From Solwaraspora sp. WMMD1047 (GTDB lineage: Bacteria > Actinomycetota > Actinomycetes > Mycobacteriales > Micromonosporaceae): DNA of 64,000 nucleotides. This document shows, piece after piece, positions 1 to 11,844 of the stretch. Below the pieces are notes generated by a model. The model was not told the origin of the DNA, ran no database searches, and saw only the letters and a program-made list of their open reading frames with translations. Location: assembly GCF_029626155.1 (NCBI RefSeq), contig NZ_JARUBL010000001.1, positions 3,700,501 through 3,764,500 on the forward strand. The letters are read 5' to 3'. A program made the translations under genes and the position numbers. How positions within the stretch are numbered: the first letter of the stretch is position 1; each line of letters opens with the position of its first letter.

Positions 1-1033
1 GCCCGGTGTTTCGGGTGTCGTCGAGGTAGATCACGCTCTGGTCGCCCTCCCATCCGCCGCCCCGGACCGCCGCGGTGAGGAACCAGACCCGCTCGTTGCG
101 CAGCCGCGCCGCGTCGAGTGCGAACCCGCGCAGCTCGCCACCGGTGAAGCCATCGTCGACCGTGACCGACCGGGTGACGGCGTCGAGCAGCCGGTAGGTC
201 CGCCGGGGATCGCCGCTGGGCTTGGTGGCCGCGACCTTGACCAGGATCGCGCGCAGGACGTTCTGCTGCCGCCGTACCCGGTCCAGGTCGCCCCTGGGCA
301 GGCCCTGACGCTGCCGGACGTAGGCCAGGGCCTGGGTGCCGTCCAGGTCGTTCGTGCCCTGCCGGAAGTGCACGTTGCCCGGACCGGTGACGGCCTGGGC
401 GACCTGCACCTGGACGCCGCCGAGGGCGTCCACTATCGACCGGAAGCCGGCGAAGTCGATGATCATGAAGTTGTCGACCCGGATTCCGGTCAGCCGCTCG
501 ACCGTGCTGATCAGCAGCGGCGGCCCGCCGAGTGAGTACGCGGCGTTGATTTTGTGGCGGCCGTGCCCGGGAATCGAGACCCAGGAGTCGCGGGGGATCG
601 AGACCACGGCAGCCGAGTCCTTCGCCGGGTCGAACCGGAGCAGCATGATCGCGTCGGTGCGCTGGTCGCTCTCGTCGGCCTGGACCGCGGCGTCCCGCCC
701 GGTGCTCTGGCCGTCGGCCCGCAGGTCGGACCCGACCGCCAGGATGGTGCGGCTGCGCGGAGTGGCCGGGTTGGGGGCCGGGTCGCGGGTCGGGGCGAGC
801 CCGTCGAAGGCGCCCTCCAGCCGTTGGACGTTGTCGGCGAGTCGGCTGCCGAGGACGTAGATGGTCGCGGCTGCCCCGACCGTGCCGACGGTGAGCAGGA
901 TCGCCATCGCGATCGCCACCCGGCGGAGCCGGCGGGTCCAGCGACGTGGCCGATGGGCGCCGGCCTCGGCTGCACCGTCTGAATCTGACTCCTGGTACGA
1001 GTTATGATCACGCTCAGTAGGATTCTCGTCCAT
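1..1033 (-). CDS. LytR-CpsA-Psr (LCP) family protein, 3' end outside window
   Basis: LCP proteins are membrane-anchored phosphotransferases that attach teichoic-acid-like or arabinogalactan-type polymers to peptidoglycan. Only the N-terminal 344 codons are in the window. The reading frame from ATG 1033 gives an acidic N-terminus, a basic patch, and one membrane segment at about residues 38-60. The extracytoplasmic domain follows, with the hallmarks GSDLR, GQSTGRDA, RTDAIMLLRFDP, SIPRDSWV, HKINAAYSLGG and later RQRQGLPRGDLDR, whose arginines bind the polyprenyl pyrophosphate in known LCP structures. The next gene on the same strand upstream is a Ser/Thr kinase, a common cell-wall context. Identity is secure; the C-terminus cannot be judged. 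Confidence 0.9.
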   Translation of the reverse strand, partial: MDENPTERDHNSYQESDSDGAAEAGAHRPRRWTRRLRRVAIAMAILLTVGTVGAAATIYVLGSRLADNVQRLEGAFDGLAPTRDPAPNPATPRSRTILAVGSDLRADGQSTGRDAAVQADESDQRTDAIMLLRFDPAKDSAAVVSIPRDSWVSIPGHGRHKINAAYSLGGPPLLISTVERLTGIRVDNFMIIDFAGFRSIVDALGGVQVQVAQAVTGPGNVHFRQGTNDLDGTQALAYVRQRQGLPRGDLDRVRRQQNVLRAILVKVAATKPSGDPRRTYRLLDAVTRSVTVDDGFTGGELRGFALDAARLRNERVWFLTAAVRGGGWEGDQSVIYLDDTRNTG

Positions 1034-1121
1034 TCCAGGGATGATAGAGGCCCTGGATGGATATAACGGGTAAGTGGCGAAGTAACGCCACGGAGCGTCA
1101 CGCGGAATGGCCGAGCAGGCG

Positions 1122-2606
<1,485 letters not shown>

Positions 2607-2627
2607 CGTACCCAGCCGGGCCGGCCG

Positions 2628-3758
<1,131 letters not shown>

Positions 3759-3800
3759 CGCCGTCCTCCCGTCGCACTGCGGTCGCGCCGTCCGGTGCGG

Positions 3801-4637
3801 TCACCGGACGGTCGACCCCCACATGTTGATCAGATAGCGCCGCATGAACGCGATGAAGACCAGCGCCGGTACGACGAGCGCGAAACCGCCGGCGAACCGG
3901 AAGGCCATCGGTGACTCCGACAGCGTGGCGAGCACCTGGGCCGGCAGGGTGCGGCGGTTGAGAGTCAGCACCGCCGCGCCGAGCACCTCGTTCCAGGAGG
4001 TGACGAAGGTGAAGATGGCGGCGGCGGCGATCCCGGGTAGCGCCTGGGGCAGCACCACCCGCAGGAACGCGCGCGGCGCGGTGGCGCCGAAGACCTTCGC
4101 CGCCTCCTCGTGCTCCACCGGCACCGCCACGAAGATCGCCGACGTGATCAGCACGGTCGTCGGCAACGCGAGCGCGGTGTGCAGCAGGGCCACCGCGTAC
4201 GTGGTGTCGTAGAGGCCGGTGGCGAGGAAGACCCGGGCCAGCGGTACGGAGAGCACCACGATCGGCAGCGCCCGGGTCAGCAGCAGGAAGAGCTGGTACG
4301 GGTCCCGGCCGGGAAACGCGTACCGGGCGACCGCGTACCCGGCCGGCACGCCGAGCAGCAGGGACAGCAGGAGGCTGAGCAGGCCGACCTCCAGGGAGTT
4401 GCGGAACCCGGGGGTCACGCCGGTCGAGTCGAGGAAGATCCGCATCGTCTCGATCGACAGGTCGGTCGGCAGCAGGGCGAGCGGAAACTGGTTGAGTGAC
4501 TCGCGGGTGGCGAACGCGGCGAGGGCGATCAGGTAGATCGGCAGCCCCATGAAGACGGTGACCGCCACGCAGGCCGCCTGGATCAGCGCCGTGCGCCGGC
4601 GGGCCGCCCGCCGGGCCGCCGACGACGGCCCGGTCAC
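3801..4637 (-). CDS. Carbohydrate ABC transporter permease (MalG type)
   Basis: This 278-aa inner-membrane permease has six predicted helices and the coupling-helix EAA motif EEAAKVFGATAPRAFLRVVLPQ that contacts the ATPase. The start is GTG 4637, whose GTGA overlaps the stop of the upstream permease, so the two are translationally coupled. Longer open frames upstream are only read-through of the high-GC shadow frame. Confidence 0.92.
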   Translation of the reverse strand: MTGPSSAARRAARRRTALIQAACVAVTVFMGLPIYLIALAAFATRESLNQFPLALLPTDLSIETMRIFLDSTGVTPGFRNSLEVGLLSLLLSLLLGVPAGYAVARYAFPGRDPYQLFLLLTRALPIVVLSVPLARVFLATGLYDTTYAVALLHTALALPTTVLITSAIFVAVPVEHEEAAKVFGATAPRAFLRVVLPQALPGIAAAAIFTFVTSWNEVLGAAVLTLNRRTLPAQVLATLSESPMAFRFAGGFALVVPALVFIAFMRRYLINMWGSTVR

Positions 4638-5551
4638 CGGGACACCCCGGCCTCGGGCGAGCGCAGCACCCGCAGGTAGACCAGGGCGGTGGCCAGCGAC
4701 ATGGCGAGGATGACCAGGGCGATCGCGGCGGCCACCCGCTCGTTGCGCAGCGTCACGTACCAGTGGTACGTCTCGCCGACCAGCAGCGGGAAGTTCCGGC
4801 CGGTCAGCGCCTGCGCCACCGCGAAGGTCTGCAGGCCGAGGATGGTCCGCAGGATCAGCGCCACCTGCAGGCTGGGCCGCAGCTGCGGGAGGATGACGTG
4901 CCGCAGCCGCTGCCAGTAGGTCGCCCCGAACACCGCCGCCGCCTCGTCGTAGTCGCGCGGCACGTTCTGCAGGCCGGCGACCACGATCACCAGCACCAGC
5001 GAGGTGGCCCGCCACAGCTCGGCCAGCAGCACGGCCACGAACATGGTGGTCTGGTTCTGGTACGACAGCCAGGCGTATCCGTCGCCGAGCCCGAGGTGGG
5101 CCAGGACGGAGTTGAGGTAGCCGCGGTCGGCGAAGATGGCCAGCCACACCAGCCCGGCGGCCAGGTCGCTGATCGCCAACGGTACGCACCAGACGTAGAA
5201 GTAGAACGATCCGAGTCGGGGGCGGGCGCGCAGCAGCAACGCCATCGTCAGCGCGAACGCGAACTGCAGCGGGATCAGCACCACGATCAGCAACGCCGTG
5301 TTGCGGGCGGCCGGCCAGAAGTACGGGTCGTCGAGCATCCGGCGCAGGTGCGCGAGGGTCGGTCCGTCGTCGCCGGTGACCGCCTGTCCGACACCGACCA
5401 CCACCGGCCAGAGAAAGAGCGCGGCCAGGAAGAGCACGGACGGCGCGACGAGCAGGACCGCCGTCGGCAGCCGCGGCCGCCGGGCGCGCCGGCGCCGGGC
5501 GGCCGACGGTCCCGGGCCGGCCGGCCCCGGGTCGGTCAGAGCGCCCGGCAC
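4634..5551 (-). CDS. Carbohydrate ABC transporter permease (MalF type)
   Basis: This 305-aa permease partners the MalG-type subunit. The EAA loop reads DEAAAVFGATYWQRLRHVILPQ. The proposed GTG start at 5551 lies 16 nt inside the end of the binding-protein gene. An Arg-rich cytoplasmic N-terminus (ARRRRARRP) precedes the first helix, VLLVAPSVLFLAALFLWP. No in-frame ATG precedes the first helix, so a somewhat different start is possible. Confidence 0.88.
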   Translation of the reverse strand: MPGALTDPGPAGPGPSAARRRRARRPRLPTAVLLVAPSVLFLAALFLWPVVVGVGQAVTGDDGPTLAHLRRMLDDPYFWPAARNTALLIVVLIPLQFAFALTMALLLRARPRLGSFYFYVWCVPLAISDLAAGLVWLAIFADRGYLNSVLAHLGLGDGYAWLSYQNQTTMFVAVLLAELWRATSLVLVIVVAGLQNVPRDYDEAAAVFGATYWQRLRHVILPQLRPSLQVALILRTILGLQTFAVAQALTGRNFPLLVGETYHWYVTLRNERVAAAIALVILAMSLATALVYLRVLRSPEAGVSR

Positions 5552-6891
5552 GGCTGCCCCGCCGTCACCGGGTCGGGCCGCCAGCAGGGCACCTTCAACT
5601 CGTCCAGGATCGCGTTGAGCTGTTCGGCCTGGTTGTCGAGGACCTGCCGGACGGGCCGGCCGTCCAGGCAGATCTCCTTGAAGCAGTTCTTGAAGATCTG
5701 CGAGACCTCGCCGTCGCGACTGCCCACCCCCACCGGCGGCAGCGCCACGATGGCGCCGTCGGCGTCCTGCTGCCGGCGTACCGCCTCGGCCTCCAGCGCC
5801 ACCGCGGCTGGCAGACCGGCGGCGGTGGGCGCGTCGACCACCGGGAAGAAGGCGTTCTGGCGGAGCACGTCGAGCTGGGCGTCGGGGCTGGTCAGCGCCG
5901 TGATGACCTGCCGGGCCAGGTCCGGCTCCGGGGCGCCGCGGGGGATCGCCAGACCGGCGACCACGAGCATGTAGCCGAGCCCCTTCGGCCCGCGGGGGGC
6001 CGGCACCATCAGCCAGTCGTCCGGCCGGTCGGCGGGCGCGTTGACCAGCCGCGCCACGTGGTCCCAGGCGATGAGGACCTCGCCGCGCTGCAGCGGCTCC
6101 TGCATGTTGTCGTAGTTGGTCGAGGCCGGCGCGGTCTGCGCCCACAACTGCTTCAGGTACTCCCAGGCCCCGACCGCCTCCGGGGATCGGAAGGTGGTGA
6201 TCTGCCCGCCGGTGAAGCTCGGCAGCAGGTACCCCTGGAAGAACCGGTGGTAGAGGCCCTTGGGTCCGCACGGCAGCCCGAACACCGGGCGGCCGCCGTT
6301 GCCCTGCCGGGCGGCCGTCAGCCAGTCGAGCAGCTGCTCGTAGGTGAGCGCCTGCACGTCGGCGCCGGACGGCAGCCACTGCAGGGCGCGCTTGTGGATG
6401 GCGAGTACATAGGAGGCCTGCATCCACGGCAGGTACGCCGTCCCGGCGCCGTCCAGCCGGCCCAGCGCGGCGATGTCCGCTCCGAATCCCCGGTCGGCGA
6501 GCTGCCCGGCCAGGTCGGTCAGATCCTCGAACCGCTCGGCGTGCGGGGCGAGGTCGCCGTGCAGCCCGCCGGCCAGGCTGATCTCGACCCGGCCGGCGTC
6601 CACCTGGGAGGTGATGGTGGCGGCGAAGACGCCGGGTTCGACCGGGTTGTAGGCGACCGGCGCGGCGGTGAACCGGGCGGCGAGGATCCCCTCGAACCGC
6701 TGGCGTTCCTCGACCGGGGTGAACTGGGTGGAGAGGAAGGTGACGGCGCCCTCGCCGCCGTCACCGCCGCTGGTGGAGGCGCCGCCGCAGGCGGTCAGCA
6801 GCGGCGCCATCCCGGCGGTGAGGCCGAGCCCGAGCAGCGTGCGTCGGTCGAGCCGGAGGTGGGCGTCGGCAGCGGTACGCGGACCATGCAT
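5536..6891 (-). CDS. Sugar-type ABC transporter substrate-binding lipoprotein
   Basis: This 451-aa extracellular solute-binding protein (family 1) captures the substrate, probably an oligosaccharide or polyol. It starts at ATG 6891, preceded by GGGGGA seven bases away. The N-terminus combines a twin-arginine motif (DRRTLLGLG) with a lipobox (LLTAC), so it is likely a Tat-exported lipoprotein. The mature part begins with a Gly/Ser linker. As the first gene of the operon it sets the dose of the importer. No sugar hydrolase or regulator is adjacent, so the substrate cannot be named. Confidence 0.92.
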   Translation of the reverse strand: MHGPRTAADAHLRLDRRTLLGLGLTAGMAPLLTACGGASTSGGDGGEGAVTFLSTQFTPVEERQRFEGILAARFTAAPVAYNPVEPGVFAATITSQVDAGRVEISLAGGLHGDLAPHAERFEDLTDLAGQLADRGFGADIAALGRLDGAGTAYLPWMQASYVLAIHKRALQWLPSGADVQALTYEQLLDWLTAARQGNGGRPVFGLPCGPKGLYHRFFQGYLLPSFTGGQITTFRSPEAVGAWEYLKQLWAQTAPASTNYDNMQEPLQRGEVLIAWDHVARLVNAPADRPDDWLMVPAPRGPKGLGYMLVVAGLAIPRGAPEPDLARQVITALTSPDAQLDVLRQNAFFPVVDAPTAAGLPAAVALEAEAVRRQQDADGAIVALPPVGVGSRDGEVSQIFKNCFKEICLDGRPVRQVLDNQAEQLNAILDELKVPCWRPDPVTAGQPCRAL

Positions 6892-6967
6892 CGTTGTCCC
6901 CCGTGGGTGGTGGCCGGGACGTGGATGATCTCCGCGGGCGCCGGTGCGGCGGTGGCGGATTGCCACC

Positions 6968-6997
6968 AGTGCACATATTTGCCTACCTGATTGTCAA
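6968..6997 (-). promoter_or_regulatory. Predicted housekeeping promoter of the sugar importer
   Basis: Reading the minus strand, a consensus TTGACA (6992-6997) is followed after 18 nt by TGCACT (6968-6973), about 77 nt before the binding-protein ATG. An imperfect palindrome around the -10 (GGCAAATATGTGC) could be an operator; that part is inference. Confidence 0.55.
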
Positions 6998-7018
6998 GGG
7001 TTACCGAGGGCCATCAGG

Positions 7019-7891
7019 TCACCGGAGCTGGTCGGCGAGTTCGTTGATCCGCCTCCGCCAGCCGGTCAACGCCGCGTCCCGGTGCCCGCTGAGCTGTTCG
7101 GGACCGGTCACGGTCAGGAGCAGTCGCGCCCCGTGGCCGGTGCCGGCGGCGAGTTCCCAGCGGATCCGGCCGACCGGCTGGCCCGGGTCGGAGTCGTCGG
7201 CCCGCCAGCCGTACTCGCACAACCTGGGCGCGTCGACGGCGGCAACCGCGGCGGCGGGAAAGCTCTCGTGGCCGAACCCGGCCGGGACCGGCCCGCCGAC
7301 CACGGGCTCGGCCGCCGGGTCCGGGCCGGCGGCCAGCAGGACCGCCCAGACCTTCTCGGCCGGCTGGGTGAGCTGCCGGTCGAAGCGGACCCGCCAGCCG
7401 GCCTCCGTCGTCTCCGCCGCGCCCTCGTCCAACCCGAACGCGCGGACGAAGTGTTCGTGTGCCGCGGCGGACGGCTCGCCGGGCAGCTCGGCCGGCCGAC
7501 CGGCCAGCACCCGGTCCAGCCCTTCGAAGCACGCCTGCCAGCCGGAGGCGTAGCTGGCGGCGGCGGACCGGGTGTCGAAGGTGTGCTCGAAGACGAGCAG
7601 GCTGCCCGGCCCGTCGGGCGTCACCTCGAACCGGAGCGTGTCGCCGCCCCAGCCGAAGGCGAGCAGCCGCGGCGGGTCGTACGCGGTGATGACGCTGAAG
7701 TCCTGATCGGAATCGGCTCCGAAGGTGATCCGCCCGCCGGCCCGGGGTTCGAGCCGGACCTCGGCCGGGAACCAGTGGCGCAGTTCGTCGGGTTCGGTGA
7801 GTGCCCGCCAGACCTTGGCCGGCGGGTGGCCGAGTCGTCGTTCGATCCGCAGGCGTTGCCGGCCGTCGACGGTGTTCAGGTTTTCGGTCAT
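7019..7891 (-). CDS. Tandem SRPBCC (AHSA1/activator of Hsp90 ATPase-like) protein
   Basis: This 290-aa protein has two START-like folds in a row. Residues about 10-125 read RIERRLGHPPAKVWRALTEPDELRHWFP. About 165-285 read VRFDRQLTQPAEKVWAVLL. Such proteins bind small hydrophobic ligands and are commonly coupled to ArsR-type regulators, as here. ATG 7891 shares ATGA with the regulator's stop and has AAGGAG upstream. The ligand is unknown. The second domain is more degenerate and lacks the usual WF/WFP segment. Confidence 0.88.
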   Translation of the reverse strand: MTENLNTVDGRQRLRIERRLGHPPAKVWRALTEPDELRHWFPAEVRLEPRAGGRITFGADSDQDFSVITAYDPPRLLAFGWGGDTLRFEVTPDGPGSLLVFEHTFDTRSAAASYASGWQACFEGLDRVLAGRPAELPGEPSAAAHEHFVRAFGLDEGAAETTEAGWRVRFDRQLTQPAEKVWAVLLAAGPDPAAEPVVGGPVPAGFGHESFPAAAVAAVDAPRLCEYGWRADDSDPGQPVGRIRWELAAGTGHGARLLLTVTGPEQLSGHRDAALTGWRRRINELADQLR

Positions 7892-8247
7892 GTCTCGTCT
7901 CCTTGGTCGGCTTGCTCGGTCGGTGGCTGGTCCGGCATCGCGTCCAGCCGGCGCTCCAGGGCGTCGAACCGGTCGGCCCACATCCACCGGTACGGCGCCA
8001 GCCAGGCGTCGACCTCGGCCAGCGGTTCCGGACAGAGCTCGTACCAGCGGCGTTGGGCGTCCGCGCGGACCTTCACCAGGCCCGCGCGACGCAGCACCCG
8101 CAGGTGTTTGGAGGTGCCGGGCTGGGTCAGCCCGAGTTGTTCGGTCAGCTCGCCGACCAGGTGCGGCCGCTCCCGGAGCAGGTCCAGGATCCGGCGCCGG
8201 ACGGGTTCGGCGAGCACATCAAAGGGTGCGGACACGCGTTGCAACAT
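7888..8247 (-). CDS. ArsR-family winged-helix repressor
   Basis: This 119-aa regulator has the helix-turn-helix LTQPGTSKHLRVLRRAGLV and the entry helix LAEPVRRRILDLL. No metal-binding cysteine motif (ELCVCDL type) is present, so it belongs to the non-metal ArsR group that pairs with SRPBCC genes. Its start, ATG 8247, sits in a region with the imperfect palindrome ATACC...GGTA, a possible autoregulatory site. It probably represses itself and the SRPBCC gene. Confidence 0.9.
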   Translation of the reverse strand: MLQRVSAPFDVLAEPVRRRILDLLRERPHLVGELTEQLGLTQPGTSKHLRVLRRAGLVKVRADAQRRWYELCPEPLAEVDAWLAPYRWMWADRFDALERRLDAMPDQPPTEQADQGDET

Positions 8248-8342
8248 ACCTTGCCGGTAATATGACCGCAAGAGAATGCACGGGTTGAGGCCGGCCCGCC
8301 GGGCGCCCCGCATCGGATCCCGACCGCCGGTCCGCGATCCTC

Positions 8343-8358
8343 TACACTCGCGGTCGTG
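8343..8358 (+). promoter_or_regulatory. Leaderless promoter -10 (TACACT) for the 8356 gene
   Basis: TACACT ends seven bases before GTG 8356, the spacing expected when transcription begins at the start codon. No Shine-Dalgarno is present. Confidence 0.55.
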
Positions 8359-9207
8359 GATTCGTCCGAGTTGACCTACCGCGATGACGTACGCGAGTTC
8401 GCGGTCGAGATCATCGAGCTGGTACTTCCCTCCGGCACCGGCTACACCCTGCGGACGTACCCCGATGTCGATGCCGTCGGGACCCCTGGTGAGGCCGCCT
8501 TCCTGACCCGGGACGGGAAGCTGCTGCTGTTCCAGAGCCCAGCGGCGCTGGCCCGGTTCCTGGCCGGCGACGCCGAACACGACCTGACCGGGCTGCCCGG
8601 CTGGCGCGATCGGGCCACCGACCTGGTGCCGGCGGCACTGACCGAGGCTCCGGAGCCCTCCGTGCCGGTCCAGACCGGCGCCCGGCCGACCCCGGCGCCC
8701 GACGCGGCCGCGGAGCCGGAGGCAACCGCCGAGCCCGACGCGGACACCAGCGTGGACGCGGACGCCGAGCCCGACGCGGACACCGGGGCGGACGCCGAGC
8801 CGGACCCGGACGCCGAGCCGGACGCCGCCGGCGGGTCGGGCACCGACGGTGGGGTGGCCGCGGCCGACCCGGACGACGCACCGCTGGACGGGGTCCAGCG
8901 GTTCGAGTTCGACCTGGTGCCCACCAACCTCGCCGGTTCGCCGGACCAGTGGATCCCGGAGCTGCTGCTGCCGGCCCGGAACCTGACCGCGGAGCTGGCC
9001 CACGCGCTCAACCTGCGCCGGATCCAGGGGGCGCTGGCGGAGGGCCAGTATCTCGACCGCTTCGACGACGCGCTGCGGGCCGCCACCGGCGCCGGCACCT
9101 TCTCGCTGGCCCGCCGCCGGCTCCGCGGCTTCGAATCGTCCCGGCTGGCCACCCAGTGGCGGCAGCTGATTCGATGGCTGGAACAGGCGGTGCGGTGGCA
9201 GGATTGA
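8356..9207 (+). CDS. Conserved hypothetical acidic protein
   Basis: This 283-aa protein is not assigned to a family. Residues 1-95 form a compact domain (DVREFAVEIIELVLPSG, YTLRTYPDV, AAFLTRDGKLLLF, LARFLAG). A long Ala/Asp/Glu/Pro low-complexity linker at about 105-180 follows. A helical C-terminal domain carries LARRRLRGFESSRLATQW. The GTG start at 8356 has TACACT seven bases upstream, so the mRNA is probably leaderless. It lies 30 nt before egtA on the same strand, and some egtA transcription may come from its promoter. Confidence 0.75.
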   Translation: MDSSELTYRDDVREFAVEIIELVLPSGTGYTLRTYPDVDAVGTPGEAAFLTRDGKLLLFQSPAALARFLAGDAEHDLTGLPGWRDRATDLVPAALTEAPEPSVPVQTGARPTPAPDAAAEPEATAEPDADTSVDADAEPDADTGADAEPDPDAEPDAAGGSGTDGGVAAADPDDAPLDGVQRFEFDLVPTNLAGSPDQWIPELLLPARNLTAELAHALNLRRIQGALAEGQYLDRFDDALRAATGAGTFSLARRRLRGFESSRLATQWRQLIRWLEQAVRWQD

Positions 9208-9237
9208 GCCGACCACCGATGCGAGGGGGCGCCATCA

Positions 9238-10473
9238 GTGTCGACCCACCCGGATCTTGACGGCACCACCGTCCTGCGCGAGGAGAGCCAGGCGGAGGGT
9301 TATCTGGCCAGGATCTGCTTCAAGACGGGGCCACCCGCGCTGACCGGCGTGGAATTGGAATGGACCGTCCACGACGCAGCCGAACCCGACCGACACCTCG
9401 ACCGCACCCGCCTCCGCACCGCACTCGGCCGTTACGCTCCCAGCTCCCTCGATCCGCACCGCCGCCCGGTCCCGCTGCCGCACTCCGGCACCGTCACCGT
9501 CGAGCCCGGCGGACAGGTGGAGATCTCCACCGCCCCGCGCCGCTCCCTTGACGACCTCCACCAGTCCGCCCGGTCGGACATCGCCCACCTGAGCGAACTC
9601 CTCAACGCCGCCGGCCTCACCCTCGGTGACACCGGCATCGATCCCCACCGGCCGCCCCGACCCCTGCTGGACACCGCCCGCTACCGGGCCATGCGGCGTG
9701 CGTTCGACCGCCGCGGTCCGGCCGGCCGGACCATGATGTACAGCACCGCCGGGCTGCAGCTCTGCCTGGACGCCGGCGAGTCCGACCGGCTCGCGCAGCG
9801 GTGGTACGCGGTGCACGCCCTCGGCCCGCCGTTGGTGGCGGCCTTCGCCACCGCCCGCCGGCACGCCGGCCGGGACACCGGCTGGGCGTCCGCCCGGATG
9901 GCCGCCTGGCTGGCCATCGACCCGGCCCGCACCGGACCGGTCTGGACCCCGGCGGTGGGCCCGGCCGACCCGGTGCACTCCTGGATCCGGTACGCGTTGA
10001 CGGCGCCGCTGCTCTGCGTACGCCGCCGCGGCGGGGACTGGCTCAACCCGTACCGGGTGAGTTTCCGGGACTGGATCGGCGGTGCGTTGCCGCGACCGCC
10101 GACGCGTGACGACCTCGACTACCACCTGACCACCCTGTTCCCGCCGGTCCGCCCGCGCGGCTACCTGGAGATCCGGTACCTGGACGGCCAGCCCGGCGAC
10201 GAGTGGGTCGCCCCGGTAGCGGTGCTGGCCGCGCTGCTGGCCGACGAGGCCGCGCTCGGCCAGGCCCTGGCGGCCTGCGAACCGGTGCTCGACCGCTGGC
10301 GGGACGCGGCCCTGCTCGGACTGGCCGACCCGGACCTGGCCCGGGCCGCCGCCCGGGTGCTGGACCTCGCCACCCGTGTCCTGGACCGGACCGACCTGCG
10401 CCCGGCCACCCGCGAACAGATCGGCAACATCGTCGACCGGCGGCTTGCCGCCGGTGAGAGGAGACCGCTGTGA
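9238..10473 (+). CDS. egtA: Ergothioneine biosynthesis glutamate-cysteine ligase EgtA
   Basis: EgtA makes gamma-glutamylcysteine, the sulfur donor used by EgtB. This 411-aa protein has the GCS2-family landmarks GVELEWTV, VEPGGQVEISTAP, TMMYSTAGLQLCLD and a central HALGPPLVAAFA helix. GTG 9238 opens the operon; its stop overlaps egtB by GTGA. The order egtA-B-C-D matches mycobacteria and other actinobacteria. Confidence 0.95.
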   Translation: MSTHPDLDGTTVLREESQAEGYLARICFKTGPPALTGVELEWTVHDAAEPDRHLDRTRLRTALGRYAPSSLDPHRRPVPLPHSGTVTVEPGGQVEISTAPRRSLDDLHQSARSDIAHLSELLNAAGLTLGDTGIDPHRPPRPLLDTARYRAMRRAFDRRGPAGRTMMYSTAGLQLCLDAGESDRLAQRWYAVHALGPPLVAAFATARRHAGRDTGWASARMAAWLAIDPARTGPVWTPAVGPADPVHSWIRYALTAPLLCVRRRGGDWLNPYRVSFRDWIGGALPRPPTRDDLDYHLTTLFPPVRPRGYLEIRYLDGQPGDEWVAPVAVLAALLADEAALGQALAACEPVLDRWRDAALLGLADPDLARAAARVLDLATRVLDRTDLRPATREQIGNIVDRRLAAGERRPL

Positions 10474-11810
10474 ACGACGAGACCTGGCCCACGACGGATC
10501 AGCCGGAGCGGCTGCGGGACCGGATCGCCGCCGAGCTGACCCGCACCCGGCGGCGCAGCGCCCTGCTCACCGAGGCGGTGGACGACGCCGACCTGATGCG
10601 TCAGCACTCGCCGATCATGTCGCCGCTGGTGTGGGACCTGGCGCACGTCGGCAACCAGGAGGAACTCTGGCTGGTACGCGACGTCGGCGGCCGGGAACCG
10701 GTCCGCCGCGACATCGACGACCTCTATGACGCCTTCAAACAGCCCCGCCGGGACCGTCCGTCGCTGCCCCTGCTGCCGCCGGGCGAGGCACGCGACTACC
10801 TGCTCACCGTGCGGGACAAGGTCTTCGACCTGCTGGGCCGGGTGCGGTTCGACGACCGGCCGCTCACCGCGGGCGGGTTCGCGTTCGGGATGATCGTCCA
10901 GCACGAACAGCAGCACGACGAGACGATGCTCGCCACCCACCAGCTGCGGGCCGGCCCGCCGGTACTGGCGGCGCCCCCGCCGCCGGCCGCCGCGCGGCCG
11001 GTCACCGGGGAGGTGCTGATTCCGGCTGGCCCGTTCACGATGGGCACCTCGACCGACCCGTGGGCGCTGGACAACGAACGCCCGGCCCACCAGGTCGACC
11101 TGCCGGCGTACCTGATCGACGCCGCGCCGGTGACCAACGGCCAGTTCCTGGAGTTCCTGGCCGCCGGGGGATACGACGACCGGCGCTGGTGGAGCGCCGC
11201 CGGTTGGGAGCACCGCCGGGCCGCCGACCTGACCGCGCCGATGCACTGGCACCGCGACGGCGCGAACTGGGTCTGTCGCCGGTTCGGCCGGTACTCGCCG
11301 GTCGTCCCCGACGAGCCGGTGGTGCACGTCGGCTACCACGAGGCCGAGGCGTACGCCGCCTGGGCCGGCAAGCGGCTGCCCACCGAGGCCGAATGGGAGA
11401 AGGCCGCCCGGTGGGACCCGGCCACCGGCCGGTCCCGGCGGTACCCCTGGGGCGACGCGGACCCCGGTCCCGAACGGGCCAACCTCGGGCAGCGGCACCT
11501 GACCCCGGCGCCGGTGGGCGCCTACCCGGCCGGCGCCTCGCCGCTCGGCGTGCATCAGCTCATCGGGGACGTCTGGGAGTGGACCGCCAGCCCGTTCCGC
11601 GGCTATCCGGGCTTCACCGCCTTCCCGTACCGGGAGTACTCGGAGGTGTTCTTCGGCGACGCCTACCGGGTGTTGCGGGGTGGCTCCTTCGGCACCGACG
11701 CCGCCGCCTGCCGGGGCACCTTCCGCAACTGGGACCTGCCGATCCGCCGGCAGATCTTCAGCGGGTTCCGCTGCGCCCGCGATCCGGGTCCGGACGAGGT
11801 TTCCGCTTGA
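10470..11810 (+). CDS. egtB: Ergothioneine sulfoxide synthase EgtB
   Basis: EgtB is a non-heme iron enzyme that joins gamma-glutamylcysteine (or cysteine) to hercynine using O2. In this 446-aa protein, residues 15-165 are a DinB-like domain with a metal motif in the QHEQQHDE segment plus an upstream histidine (DLAHVGN). Residues about 185-440 form the sulfatase-modifying FGE-like domain (IPAGPFTMGT, AAWAGKRLPTEAEWEKAAR, DVWEWTASPF, VLRGGSFGT, RIFSGFRCA-type end). The GTG start overlaps the egtA stop. Confidence 0.96.
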   Translation: MNDETWPTTDQPERLRDRIAAELTRTRRRSALLTEAVDDADLMRQHSPIMSPLVWDLAHVGNQEELWLVRDVGGREPVRRDIDDLYDAFKQPRRDRPSLPLLPPGEARDYLLTVRDKVFDLLGRVRFDDRPLTAGGFAFGMIVQHEQQHDETMLATHQLRAGPPVLAAPPPPAAARPVTGEVLIPAGPFTMGTSTDPWALDNERPAHQVDLPAYLIDAAPVTNGQFLEFLAAGGYDDRRWWSAAGWEHRRAADLTAPMHWHRDGANWVCRRFGRYSPVVPDEPVVHVGYHEAEAYAAWAGKRLPTEAEWEKAARWDPATGRSRRYPWGDADPGPERANLGQRHLTPAPVGAYPAGASPLGVHQLIGDVWEWTASPFRGYPGFTAFPYREYSEVFFGDAYRVLRGGSFGTDAAACRGTFRNWDLPIRRQIFSGFRCARDPGPDEVSA

Positions 11811-11844
11811 CGGCGGCCCGGCCGGCGGCGGTGGTGGTCGACTG